From the NCBI GenBank assembly GCA_029948255.1, contig JALIZF010001919.1:1426001-1490000 (forward strand): 64,000 nucleotides of DNA, in the 5' to 3' direction. This document shows, in pieces, positions 45,347-57,200 of the stretch. Position numbers and translations under genes: made by a program. The notes beneath the pieces are model-generated. The model searched no databases. It worked only from the letters and a program-made list of their open reading frames with translations, and was not told where the DNA came from. The DNA is from Telmatactis stephensoni. Its lineage: Eukaryota; Cnidaria; Anthozoa; Actiniaria; Isophelliidae. Numbering within the stretch: position 1 is the first letter of the stretch; the number at the start of each line of letters is the position of its first letter.

Positions 45347-46235
45347 TTCCACATATCACTCGCCACTTTGTTAACATTTCTTGTCACTGCCTTTGCACTA
45401 CTCCTCACACTTTGAATCCCAATGTCTAATGCTGTTTTAACGTTTTGGGGCATCGCTTGGCTTCGGCCGCCTTATAGTTTGCGTATTTAGCTTTATTCTT
45501 GCTCTTAATTTGTTTCACATCTCGCTAGTTCTTGTTCCGCTTACTTCTCCTGGACAACGCGCCGATTCGAGTGATCTTACTCCGCTATAGTTTTTGTTTT
45601 CCTTCCATTCGTGTCATTCCCCTTAAAAACAAGAGGGGAATTCCAGGCAAACTTTGTGCAAGACCTGGAGACGACACACGTTGCGAATAATTACATCATG
45701 TGCAGGGTGGAAAAGTTAGACAATGTTGCTTCAGATAAATAATTTAAAAGGGCGAATTTCCGAGGAAGTCCAAAACTCGTCTTTATGATTGTAGATCTAT
45801 AGTGCATTCGCAAATAATATCTAAATAATCAATACACAGAAACGAAATTATTCCATAGAACTTATTCTTTATTTTCCCCTTACTTGCATTCATACATACT
45901 CGTTGTGCTAATTTATAGTAGATTCATTATTTGATAATAATTTCAAACGAAATTTTAATATTTTTTAGTTATAAAATAAACTTTTTTCAGTACCAAGTAC
46001 TTGTGCAATTGACACGGATGATAAACATACTGCGCATGCTCGATCAATTGGCGAGAATAAGAACACCACGTCTGACAAAAACGGCAAACGTACTGCGTCA
46101 GAAAGTATCGACTGGGAGTAAGGCAATAGCCTATCGTAAATCCAACACAATATTCAGACATCACACCGGATTTCGAATGTATTATTTTAATGTTAAGGTC
46201 AACCACCGGTTTCAAACTGCCGTTTTATTCGTCAT

Positions 46236-46457
46236 TTAGCGTCGTTCGAAATCTAGTAAAGTACAGTGCATGGATATATGAGTAAGATAAACGAGATGTT
46301 ACAACAATGTCAAAGACCAGAGATAGTTACCCGATGGTCGTCTTGCTGGATGTTCGTTACAATCAAGAGTCAATTACAGTCAATTATAGTTAATTAACCG
46401 ATTGTTGCGCTTTCGCGCGCTTCATAATACATACAGAGCGAAACACTCCCCCCGCCG
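46236..46457 (-). mobile_element. Polypurine tract and partial 3' LTR
   Basis: On the minus strand GGCGGGGGGAG (46446-46456) is followed directly by TGTTTCGCTCTGTATG. That is a polypurine tract next to a TG-starting LTR. The LTR runs toward lower coordinates; I did not find its CA end, so the extent is approximate. With the pol fragment it marks one 5'-truncated or decayed insertion. Confidence 0.5.
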
Positions 46458-46514
46458 AAAAGAAAATATCAGTATGTCAATGTTCAGTATGTCAGTTCAA
46501 TACAGTTCAGTTGA

Positions 46515-46697
46515 TCATTTAGAATCCTTTTCTTCAACTGGTACAAGTAGAACCAGTCTGTTCACAGATCTTTCCACTGTAATATAGCCTCTTCCTGAGT
46601 ACTTATTCGAAGGTTCTCCTGGTTTAGGGTTCTTGTATACGACGTGAACCTTGCGGAGAGGGCACCTTTCGAACATCACTGGCCGTGAAAACTCCAC
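46515..46697 (-). pseudogene. C-terminal pol fragment of a BEL/Pao-type retrotransposon
   Basis: Sixty codons reading RCPLRKVHVVYKNPKPGEP then KYSGRGYITVERSVNRLVLL, which match in style the last segment of Pao-type pol polyproteins (after integrase) known from invertebrates. Upstream pol is missing or decayed. A stop is followed within about 55 bases by a purine tract and a TG, as at the pol-to-LTR junction of such elements. Recognition is from memory of the family. Confidence 0.6.
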
Positions 46698-47138
46698 CTA
46701 TATGTGAGACTGTCTCAGCACTGTGTTAGATTGACGGTAGCGTATTGCAAAATTCCAATTCGAGACATTTGATTGGAGCAGTGTGGAATCGTGCGAGTTA
46801 CCGAAACAATTACACTATCTCCTTCGCATATAAATAAGTAACTAATACATTAATGATAACAATAAAATCAAAAAACAAAAAAGTTTTAAACTTAAACCGT
46901 TTCACTGATGATTGCAATAATTGGGCACTAGTTTTTGTTATTTCCTTTGGAAGCTGAAGACGTGTCTGCAACATAAGCAGTATGTTTATCACCGTGTCGG
47001 TGGATAATTTAATATCAGCAAGGCTCCTGTTAACATTTTAAAACCTAATAAAATAATATGCTTTAGGATTTTTTCAACCAATAATTACAAGCACACGTTT
47101 TCCCATCTCTCCGTCTGCCATAGAGAAATCTTGCGGGA

Positions 47139-47243
47139 AAGACTAGCATCCTATGCAGCCGCTCCTTTGTGTCGTCACACAAGGCTTCGTGGGAAGAAAG
47201 CCTTGCGTGACGACATAAAGGAGCGGCTGCATAGGAGGCTAGG
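47139..47243. repeat. Near-perfect hairpin, arms about 48 bases
   Basis: AAGACTAGCATCCTATGCAG then CCGCTCCTTTGTGTCGTCAC pairs with GTGACGACATAAAGGAGCGG then CTGCATAGGAGGCTAG. The loop is about 10 bases. The high pairing suggests a young foldback element. Confidence 0.85.
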
Positions 47244-47825
47244 GAAAGACTTGCTAAACTGGCTTTGCTTGTTCAACAAGCAAACTGTAAAATAATGTTT
47301 AAGTACAAAAATTGGATCCACTTTTCGAATCAGTCTGTGCCATGCACAGAAGTAGAAGATACGGAGAACCGTTTCTGTTCCATGGATAATTAAATCTACA
47401 AGGAGAGGGGGAAGGGCAGTATAAAATGTGATATGGGTCTAATGTTTGTACTCTATTTTTATGAATTAACTCCAAAAAATATATTTAGAGCAAAAAATAA
47501 AATATACCATATTGACGAAGAAAAGTACAACTTGTGTAATGGTATACAAATTAAATAATTTATGATATGCTAAGATATTAAGTATTTACTATGGGAACAA
47601 AACACAAGAATTTAATATACACTGGCATTGGATGTAGTCACATTAGAACTATCATTACACTGAAAACCCGATATAACAAACCATATTTTCCCACTTCGTC
47701 AAACAGAAGATGTATGGATATTAACCACGTTATAACTCGTTATAATGTACTAATTATCAGTTCCTTCGTCATATCGCCTTTGCAATGTAACGAACTGAAC
47801 TCTTAGTTATGGACATAGCCTCACC

Positions 47826-48082
47826 CTGCGAAAACGCCTGTATAGCGACCGACAACGAATTCAAACGTTCAAATTGGATTTTGGGTTTTTCTGATCCGCC
47901 AATTAGGTGAAGGGGGCGGAGTTTATGCAAATACCCTCAAGGGACCTCAAGGCGGATAGCAAACGTTATCGAGGTCGGATCAAGGGGATTTCCATAAGCT
48001 CCGCACCTTTCACATGATTGGCGGATCAGAAAAAAAACAACAAAGTTTAAAGTTGTCGGTCGTGATACAAGCGTTTTCGCAG
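47826..48082. mobile_element. TIR element, 257 bp
   Basis: Left CTGCGAAAACGCCTGTATAG then CGACCGACAAC. The right end is its inverted copy, GTTGTCGGTCGTGATACAAG then CGTTTTCGCAG. A second inner pair, TTTTTCTGATCCGCCAAT and ATTGGCGGATCAGAAAAA, lies inside. Arms about 100 bases each; no coding sequence. Confidence 0.85.
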
Positions 48083-48755
48083 TAAGAGTCAGTTAATAAC
48101 TACAGTTATATATGCCAATGTGACCAAAGCCACTGACATACTTTGCAAAAGACCTTACAAGAATTCAAACCTCGTGGAATGCAACCTATCGGTTGGCAGT
48201 GGAACATAGTAACATGATCTATCAGTTACTGAGTGCATCCCGATAGAGCATTCCAAATAAAATACATTTACAATTTACTGTTTTACTTTTACACATTCTT
48301 CTTTATAAGACCACTAATAATTACCAGATGCTCTACAGTACACCTTGAATACACAAACCCCTTTGTTATGCAAGAGAAAGTGCGAAATGAATGTACGAGG
48401 TAGTGGTTTTGAATGGGGTCTAAAGGTTTTAAAGTGAGAAGCATTGAGAAAGAAGTGTGTTGGGCCTTGAACGATGAATGCATTCCCTTTCTACTTTACG
48501 AACAAGACATCTGTTTCACTTTGTATCTAGGAAAGGGAAGGACATCGACATCCTAGGCCCTGCTGGGTGGTAGTAAATGATTTTGCAGTGTAATTAGTGG
48601 AATAGAATTTTGAAATACAATTGTTGTGATGCCGCATTTTTGACACTACCTACTTATATTGAGATTCTTTATTATTTACAGATATTGGACCTTTAATACA
48701 TTATCATAGTGTAAATTGACTGGAAGTCCCTATTGATGTACCTTCCTGAGCACCC

Positions 48756-48825
48756 GTTGCGTGGCGTTTCCAGTTCCCTTTATTCTCGCGATGGGAACAA
48801 AGGGAACCGGAAGTGCCACACGTCT
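48756..48825. repeat. Foldback, arms about 30 bases
   Basis: GTTGCGTGGCGTTTCCAGTT then CCCTTT pairs with AAAGGGAACCGGAAGTGCCA then CAC, around a TATTCTCGCGATGGGAAC centre. Function not evident. Confidence 0.7.
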
Positions 48826-50844
48826 GCACAGGACGCTACTATTGATGACACTTGATCATCAAATAAAATTCCATTTTATCCCAATTGCAGGATTCCCGTG
48901 GTTTATCTTGAAACCCAAACCAACTCAAAATACTAGTTTTTACTAGAGACACAAGCATAAACATGAACATAAGAACGGCCAGTTGCTCGCACAAGCACAG
49001 AAACTGGAACGAATTCATCCTTGTAATATACTTGCGTCTTCAGTAAAATCTAGGCTAGTTGAAAGCACTTGTCCTTTCTCCCAATTCTGAGTAAAATATA
49101 TCATCTCAAACCCCTTGGTGGAAGATCAGTTGGGAGGAAAACTCCTACTTGAAGTATTTTACATTCCTTTAAATAAAATTACCCTATATTTAGCCTATTT
49201 TAACATTCTAGGGCTATTAAAGATTACTAATACTTGCCGACATCTGTACAGCAACCTTGCGTAAACTTCATGAATGCCTTCAGCCTTTCATGTAGTGAGC
49301 ATCCGCATAATTGTACAGAGGGTGTGCATGACAACTAACTTTCTGGGCTTAAGAATTTGTTGAGGCTGAATTTATATAATTTGTTAAGACTTTCTTTATA
49401 CAACGTGATGGAACTTAACTTGTTGTGACTGATTTTATATGCTCTTTTTCTGTCAGAAAACGTGTTAAGAGGTGGTAGAGATGTTCAGAAGTACCTTCTC
49501 CTTCAAGGGAGTGGTTTTTGTCAGGATAGAACTGTTAAAGAGAAAAGAAAGGCAATAGTTGATGGGAGATATTCACTACAACGCTTGAACAAATAACGCT
49601 ACAATTTTTCCATAACATGTAATTCTGGTGTATAACCTCAAAATGAACAGATGTTTCAGACTTTTTCAGGTCTGGTGGACAACTTCCATGACCTTTCACA
49701 TACTTCCACGAGCTGGTAGTGGAGAATTACTGACCAATAGTATTACAAGTGAAAAACCAATGACTCTACAATGTTCAGTGACTTTACAATGTTCAGTGAT
49801 GTTGCAGAGTCAAAAACCAATTACTTTACAACTTCTATGCGAATAATTATTAAGCACATAAATGCTTTGTATGTTTGGAAAGAATGTGAACCAATATATT
49901 AATACTAAACAAATATTTTAATATTGGTTGATAACCTAAAAAGCTGCAGGCAGATTAACAGCATGTAACTTGTAGCACAGCATTGTTATATTGCAAGTTG
50001 CAAAGCCACAACGCCCTCTTTTTTATACATATTTCAAATTGCCAACGACCCACTTTTTTTGCAACTTGCAACAAAAACAGAAAAAGTGTAGTAATGCAAG
50101 CAACAACAGCTTGCATTGTAACAACGATGCATGCTTTTCAGTTGCTCAGGTTACATCACTTTTAGGGTTATATGAAATATGGAAGAGAGAAAAAATGGGA
50201 AATGGAAAGAAACAACAATAAAAACAAACACGAGATACTTGAAATATCAAGGTACTGATTAAGTGATAATGGTTTAAAACAGTTTAGGTTTAGCTTTAGT
50301 TTGTCAATTGAAATGAATCATTTTCAGTTTTAATTACTTTTTATTCATTTATTTGCCTTTCTGGAATTGATGAATCATGTCAAATCGTGGGACTATTTCA
50401 GGGGACACACTTTTTTCACAATCATCTGAAGATATGATACACTGTAGAAAGATTGAGAAAACTCACACAGCTACATGTACATAATTTAAAAGTGATTAAG
50501 AGGAAATATTTACAAGCATTTTACTAGCACTTCAAGAGAAACGGTGTCCCCTAAAACAGTCCAGTGATACAACACTTGTAAGCATTACTTCAGAATGGTA
50601 AACCTTTTAAAATTTACATTTTACATTTGCAAGTTTAAATTTTAGTGTGATGCTTCTTTTTAGGGGGAAATTTTTCTTGGTTTGTGATAGATTTCATTTT
50701 GTTCAATTTATTTATTTACATTTACCTATATTTCACAGCCTTTTTCTTATTACTGGAGTAAATTAATAGTTCAATCAATGAACTTTTAAGACAATTTACA
50801 TTTATTTATATTTTGATACAGGTAAGAAAATGTTTATACAGGTT

Positions 50845-50850
50845 TTTATT
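50845..50850 (-). terminator. Candidate poly(A) signal of the DPP gene
   Basis: AATAAA on the minus strand, about 390 bases after the DPP stop codon. Other AT-rich hexamers lie near 50700-50810, so the choice is uncertain. Confidence 0.3.
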
Positions 50851-51241
50851 TGTTTAGCTCTCACATAGTGAGAAATTTATATGCAGGAGTGTCCACAAAA
50901 ATGGCCTAAGTGACATTTTTATGTCTTGGTATATATGTCTTGGTATTGATAATCTGGCATAGGAAAGTTCATTAATATCCTAATTTTACCCTGGGAGCCA
51001 GAGGTTTGTTTTGCATTATGTTACGTTTCATTGATAACTGGCTGGGGAGAAATGCAGCTCTGGCCTTTGGACCTCAAGGGGGGGGGGGGGTGGGGATGGG
51101 AGGGGGGAGCAACATAAAACTCTGGCACCCACGGTACCTTAATTTAGGCCATTTGCAAAAAAAAAAGAAGAAAAAACTTGAAAAGTCATGAGAAAAGTCA
51201 CTTAGTCATTTTCACGGGGAACTCGTCAATTTTTCACCTCC

Positions 51242-54200
51242 CTATCCGTAGGGCCACTGAGGATAATTAGGATAATTAGGGTAGTTAGGATAGTTAGGGT
51301 ATCCATTAGACCCATTGGGTGAGTTGGAGGTAGCCGAGTTAGGCTCATCTTGGTTAAGGTCTAGGAGTTTTAATTTAGATTCCAAGAAATGTGTCATCAG
51401 CATGAAGAGATGGTGGTGTGTGTGCTTGCCTGGTAGTGCATGGTTCGAGTTAGTGTAAAACTGAAGGAATACAATAAATTAGGTTAGATTTGATGACGAT
51501 TAAAATTATTCATTAATATATATATTATCATGTTTTATGTTATCACAACCTATAACACACTAGATAAAAGTGTGGACTGCAGTTCAGTGTACATGACCAT
51601 TTTTTGGGCTTCATTGGCTATTCTTCAATATCTTTGAGTGTTAGATCATATAGGTTATACCGTGTCATTAGCAATATGTATGGAGGAGATGGGGCTATTC
51701 AAACTGGGGAGACTTATAAATTCAAAAATTGATTAGTATGTAGATAGGAGGGCTTGTTTGGGAAATAGGGAGCTTATTCAGACAAAGGGGACTTTTATGG
51801 TATTTGTAATCTTTTTTTTACAAGTTGTATTATAAGGTATACTTGATCAGTGGATAATGAACAAATTCCAGAATAACAACTACATACCTGAACTCGATAG
51901 TCAATCTCTGCTTCTGTTAGTTTTCTGACAAGTTGTGCTGAGTTCTGAAAGTGTACATTGTCTGTGGACAGTATAAAGTAGGAATAAAGAACTGTTTGAA
52001 TTTCACACACACACAGACACACAAAAACAAACAGATTGAGGGGGATGGGGAATGTGCCAAGTACAGATAATAACTTATGGTAATATGGAATTAGAAAAAT
52101 GTCAAGAATAACATTATAGATGGATTTTATGGAAGTCATGTTTATAGTGAAAAAAATGGAGCTTTTCTCCCAAGACAAATAAAGTCTTTTGAATTTATTA
52201 ATAAAATATTTTCCCTTGTTCTTGCCCACAAACATGCATGGCTAGTGTATGAAATGTACACAGACATATATGTTGAGGTGATATCCTTGGTTATAATGGT
52301 GATAATGTCACGGATGACATTGATGATGTAGGGATGTGATACATTGAAATGACAATGTCATGGAATTAAACATAGTGGTGCCAAAATGATGACATTGATG
52401 ATGTCATGGATAATGATGATGATGTACCACTGATGTCATGTATCATAGGAATGATGTCATACTGTACATTTAAATGACATTGTTATATGGATAATGATGA
52501 TGTCATGGGTGTCATATTATGATGACTGATGATGTCATGAATGACGATGATGATGTAACAATGATGTCATGCATCATAAGAATGATGTCATACATTAAAA
52601 TGACAGTGTCATGGATAATGATGATGTCATGTATTATGATGACATTGATGATGTCATGGATAATGGTGATGATGTAACACTGTTGTCATGGATAATGATG
52701 ATGTCATGTATTATGATGACATTGATGATGTCATGGATAATGGTGATGATGTAACACTGTTGTCATGGATAATGATGATGTCATGTATTATGAGGACATT
52801 GATGATGTCATGGATAATGATGATGATGTCATTCATTGTAAGGAAGATAACATACATGAAGATGACAATTTCATGATTAATGATGATGTCATTGATTACA
52901 ATCATATCATGCTTAACAATGATGACATCAGGGTTTACAACAATGATGATAACGATAACTCTAACCCTAAATCATGATGGCACGTTGTTCGTGTTTTTAA
53001 AAATCTGGGATAAAATAGGAATGGCAGAGTTGTACATTACCATCTCCTGTGCCATGAACTATAAGATAATCCAAACCCTTGTATTTGTTGACCAGTGGTA
53101 AAACAGATGATCCCTACAATTGACAAAAATCATATTTTAGCATTATTTTATTACTATTCATAGCATTTTCAAGAACAATCTTACTAAGTGCATACATATT
53201 AATTTTATAATTTCTTACTTTATATCCCTTTTCGTTATTTTTTGGCAGGCCCATGTAACGCTCAGTGTAAATTGAATCTAAAAGATGAGGCATCAAAATG
53301 TTAATTAAAGGGAAATGAGAATTGAATTGAAAGTAAGAAGGATAAGGTATCAAATACATATAGTATATATACGTCTGTGCTCTGTTGTTGAAAGTGGGTT
53401 AGCGCTAATCCAGGGTTAACTCAATGTGGTTTCATTAATTTAATACAGAGGATAGTGCAATCCAATTTCAAACAACTGGGCCTTTAAATTAATTGATACA
53501 TCTGTAGCTTCATTGAGTTTTGCAAGTTATGCACAAAAAGCTTCCAAGTCAATCAAACCTACCATAGTAGTGCCAGTCTGCTACTGGTGCAACAGCCATT
53601 GCTAGATTAAAGACTTTTGTCTTCTCACTTCCTAAGATATATGATGAAAGGAATCCACCATAGGACTAAAGAGTAGAACTTGAAGCATTAGCACATTTAT
53701 TTAATTCCTAAAGCAATTCTTCTCTAGGATTTTGACACACAAGATGACATTTTTTAATTCTACAAGACATGTATTGGCATTTGCACACGTCATCCTTATT
53801 TGAGTGATTCAATATTGCGAGATCTAGAATTGATTTATTCTCCAGATTTGACTTAACACTTTAAATAAATGGAGTAATGGCATTAGTTTACAATGCTCTA
53901 CATAAACATTTTATCCAATAAATAAATGTAAATAAACACTGCTTTATGATAGAATGAATAAAAGCCGAATGGGGTGGATAACTGGCAATTGAGACCGGTT
54001 TTAAAAATAAAATATCTTACCCATCCCCAGATACCAATCTTGTTACGATCAACATAGGATTTGTCTTGCATGTATCTACAGGAATATTAATAACAGCTTT
54101 TAATATAAAAATCACCATGTAACGGATTTAGCTTTAGCTCAGTATTGCTCACATACTTCGCAACGGCAATTGTGTCTCTTGCTTCATATCGGCCAAGCTG

Positions 54201-57200
54201 GTAGTAAACTGCATGTTTATACCTAAAGGTATATTAAGTATACAATATAAGACTTGGTTTACTATAATTGTAACAGTTGAACCTGTATATAACAGCCTTG
54301 TGTTAATCAGTTGCTCTCTATTAAGTGGTCACTTGTCAAAGCTTACTGAATTCCTGAACTTCAATCAGCCATACATTTCTGTAAATATGACCTCTGACAG
54401 TTGAACCTCTACTAAGTGGATACAGTCACACTCTAACTATCCACACTCTAGTTGGCTAATTCTATTGTATGTTATCTAAGTATATTACATTTTTGTTTTA
54501 TGATTTTTGTGATTAAAATTAAAGTATCACAAAAAATATGTATCACTCATTAAAATATAAAATGTGAATGCAAATGCTTTCTTTATAATGAAAGAGCACT
54601 TAGCTACACAGTGAGTTCAGGGGTGGATTTAGGGGAGGGGTGCAAGGGGTGCACACCCCCTCCTGAGTGGACTTTGAGTCGGTTTTTCTCAATATTTTCC
54701 CTATCCTCTCCAATTTATATGATGGTTCATCCCTCCTGATGAGAGTGCACCCCCCTCCTGAAGACAGTGCACCCCCTCCTGAAGACAGTGCACCCCCTCC
54801 TGAAGATATTCCTGGATCTGCCCCTGTAGTTTACAGGCACTCCCACTCAAATAATCACAACTAAATAATACAAATAAAAACCAAAATCACTAAGAATCCC
54901 AACTGGCCAGGAGGCAAACCAGCTGGCTATTTACAAGCATGCAGGTGAAGAAGTTGACTTTTAACTACAGACTACCTGGAACAAAATGTCATTAATTTAC
55001 CTCCAAAATCGTGCAATTAACAAACCTTTCATGCAATAGGGTATACAACAGAAACCTTATAATATCGAGTGCTGGCAAGCATGCATGACTGACATAAAAT
55101 CTAGATTAAACTGTAATTACCTCTCTCCTCTTCCCATAGTTCCTCGTGCGTCCACATAGACAATGATAATATCAAAGTTATAGGATAGATAAGCAGTTTC
55201 ATAACCAAGGCCCCAATTTTCTAGGACCTGACAAATAAAGTTTAACATATGTTGAAATTTAACAAGGGATATAAACAGTGTGAGTGACAAGTCTAATAAT
55301 TACAGTGTAATTATTGTGATCTTAGTAGTTTGCTTACATTTTGAGTTGCAGGGCCTCCATAGCTAAAACAAAAAATATACCATCAGTCAATTCATACAAA
55401 AAATGAAAATGTAACATTTATTTTAGTGCCTTGGCATGTTAGTCCTTGAAATAGATTGTGTAGGCTGACATTAAGGATTTTACACTGGTATTTTACACTG
55501 GTATTCGATTGACCCTTAGCCAAATATACATGTACATGCAGTATAACAACAGACTTTAAATGAAGTCTTCAAGTAAAGGCTTTACCAAAATTTATATATA
55601 AATGCTTGTCCAAATCAAAATAAAATATACTCACACACTGAACAGAACAGCATATTTCTTGTTCTCATCAAAGTTTGGTGGGTAAACTATCTTCGCATTT
55701 ATAGCTGAAAAATTAATATAAATATGAAACAATTCCTTTCTTCCACTTTTAATAAAAGACTAAGACATGTATCAATGCATACGTACATTCATGTACGTGC
55801 CAATTTCCATACATTGGTTCATGGTCACACACAAAGCATCCAAGCAAGGCTTCAGAGTACAAACTGGAATAATCCTTTGTGTGTATCCTGGAACTTTGCT
55901 TCAACACTTTCTGTGTGACCATTGAACTGGTGTATGAAAAATGGTGAATTGTGGGACACACTCAATAAAACCTGGCACCTCACAGGTGGAAGTAAGTGTC
56001 CTATTAATAATAATTATGCTATTTGGACTCATCTCAGTCATGCTATATATATTTTAAGATTACATGTATATCATCATGTATCATTTGATTTTCTTTTCTC
56101 ACCAACATTATTATCACCAGGCACAGACACAAACTTGGTCCTCTTTTGTGGGTCAAGTCCAGGAACCTTGCTCAACTTTTCTTTCAAAAATTCATTAGTT
56201 TCTAAGGTGACCACTGCAATTGAGAATTAAGGTAATTAGCAATGTACCAATAATATGTACACTAAATAAAATGAAAGTGTACCATCATGATTCTGATAAG
56301 TGCCCCTCTTGAATATGCACCCCTCTCTATATACTACATTCTTTTAAATAAGTGCCTTTCACCTCTTTAGATCACGAATGAGATGGATGGTGCATAGGGT
56401 AAATGATTCCCAGGCTATAATAAGAGCCACATGAATACACAAAATAAACTCAATGAACTTGCTTGGGGGATCGAAAGACCTTTTGTAATGGGATGCTCCA
56501 ACCGGACTTTTAATCTTTCACCCTTTTATATAACCAAATTTTGGCAAAACTGTACCTCTTTTATATACCTTTGATGAAAAGGTACCCTTTTTATAATGTA
56601 TTTAGGATTGTGTATCAATTAAAATAAAACGTGTCACAGTCAGAGCAATGTATGCTCACATTTAAACATTATTTTGTAGACGTGTTTAAAGGGTCATGTA
56701 CACACATGTGCATCTGGTATGCACAGGGAAAAAAATGTCACTTCCCAACTTGGGGTTTTCCTGGGTCTAAACTGGAGTCTGTTCTATTTTACTTGGGAAA
56801 TCTGTAATACCAAACTTGTAAAAATAGAAAAGATTGGCAGGGAATCCCCGGTTAGACCCAGGGAAGCCTCATTTTTGACCCAAGCTGGGAATTGACTTTT
56901 TCCCCCTGTGACGAGTATTATACTTACTAAAAATAACTCAGTCACAAATTCTGTACCTTTTTCTATACATCTAGCCTCAAAAAGGATGCCTTTTTGGTAG
57001 AGCAACCCACTATAGCAGGGAGTCTCGCCCTCCCAGGGAAGTGTGGTTATTCTTCTACCATTGATATTATAAGCATCCCCCCTGAGCTCTCTACCACAGA
57101 AGATTTAATAAGTATCCCTGGTACTTTTGAATAATTTTAGTACTTCAAATATTGCTCTAGATCACAACCAAATTGTTCTTTATTTTTTACTGTACAACTT

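Larger units (their letters stand above)
45199..50844. other. Spacer between the GABA-B-like and DPP genes
   Basis: Convergent 3' ends of the two genes flank this stretch. It holds the ATTAG array, a degraded coding-like piece near 45400-45600 (minus, with stops), the BEL/Pao 3' end, a hairpin at 47139, a TIR element at 47826-48082 and a foldback at 48756. I see no intact gene in it. Confidence 0.5.

Noticed and set aside
45360..45600. Minus-strand coding-like piece reading KQIKSKNKAKYANYKAAEAK
   Set aside because: Interrupted by stops and frame changes within 100 bases. It may be a decayed element frame, but no family could be recognised.
53390..53415. GGTTAGCGCTAATCC palindrome as an operator-like site
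   Set aside because: Short palindromes of this kind are frequent in dispersed animal repeats, and no gene context supports regulation.
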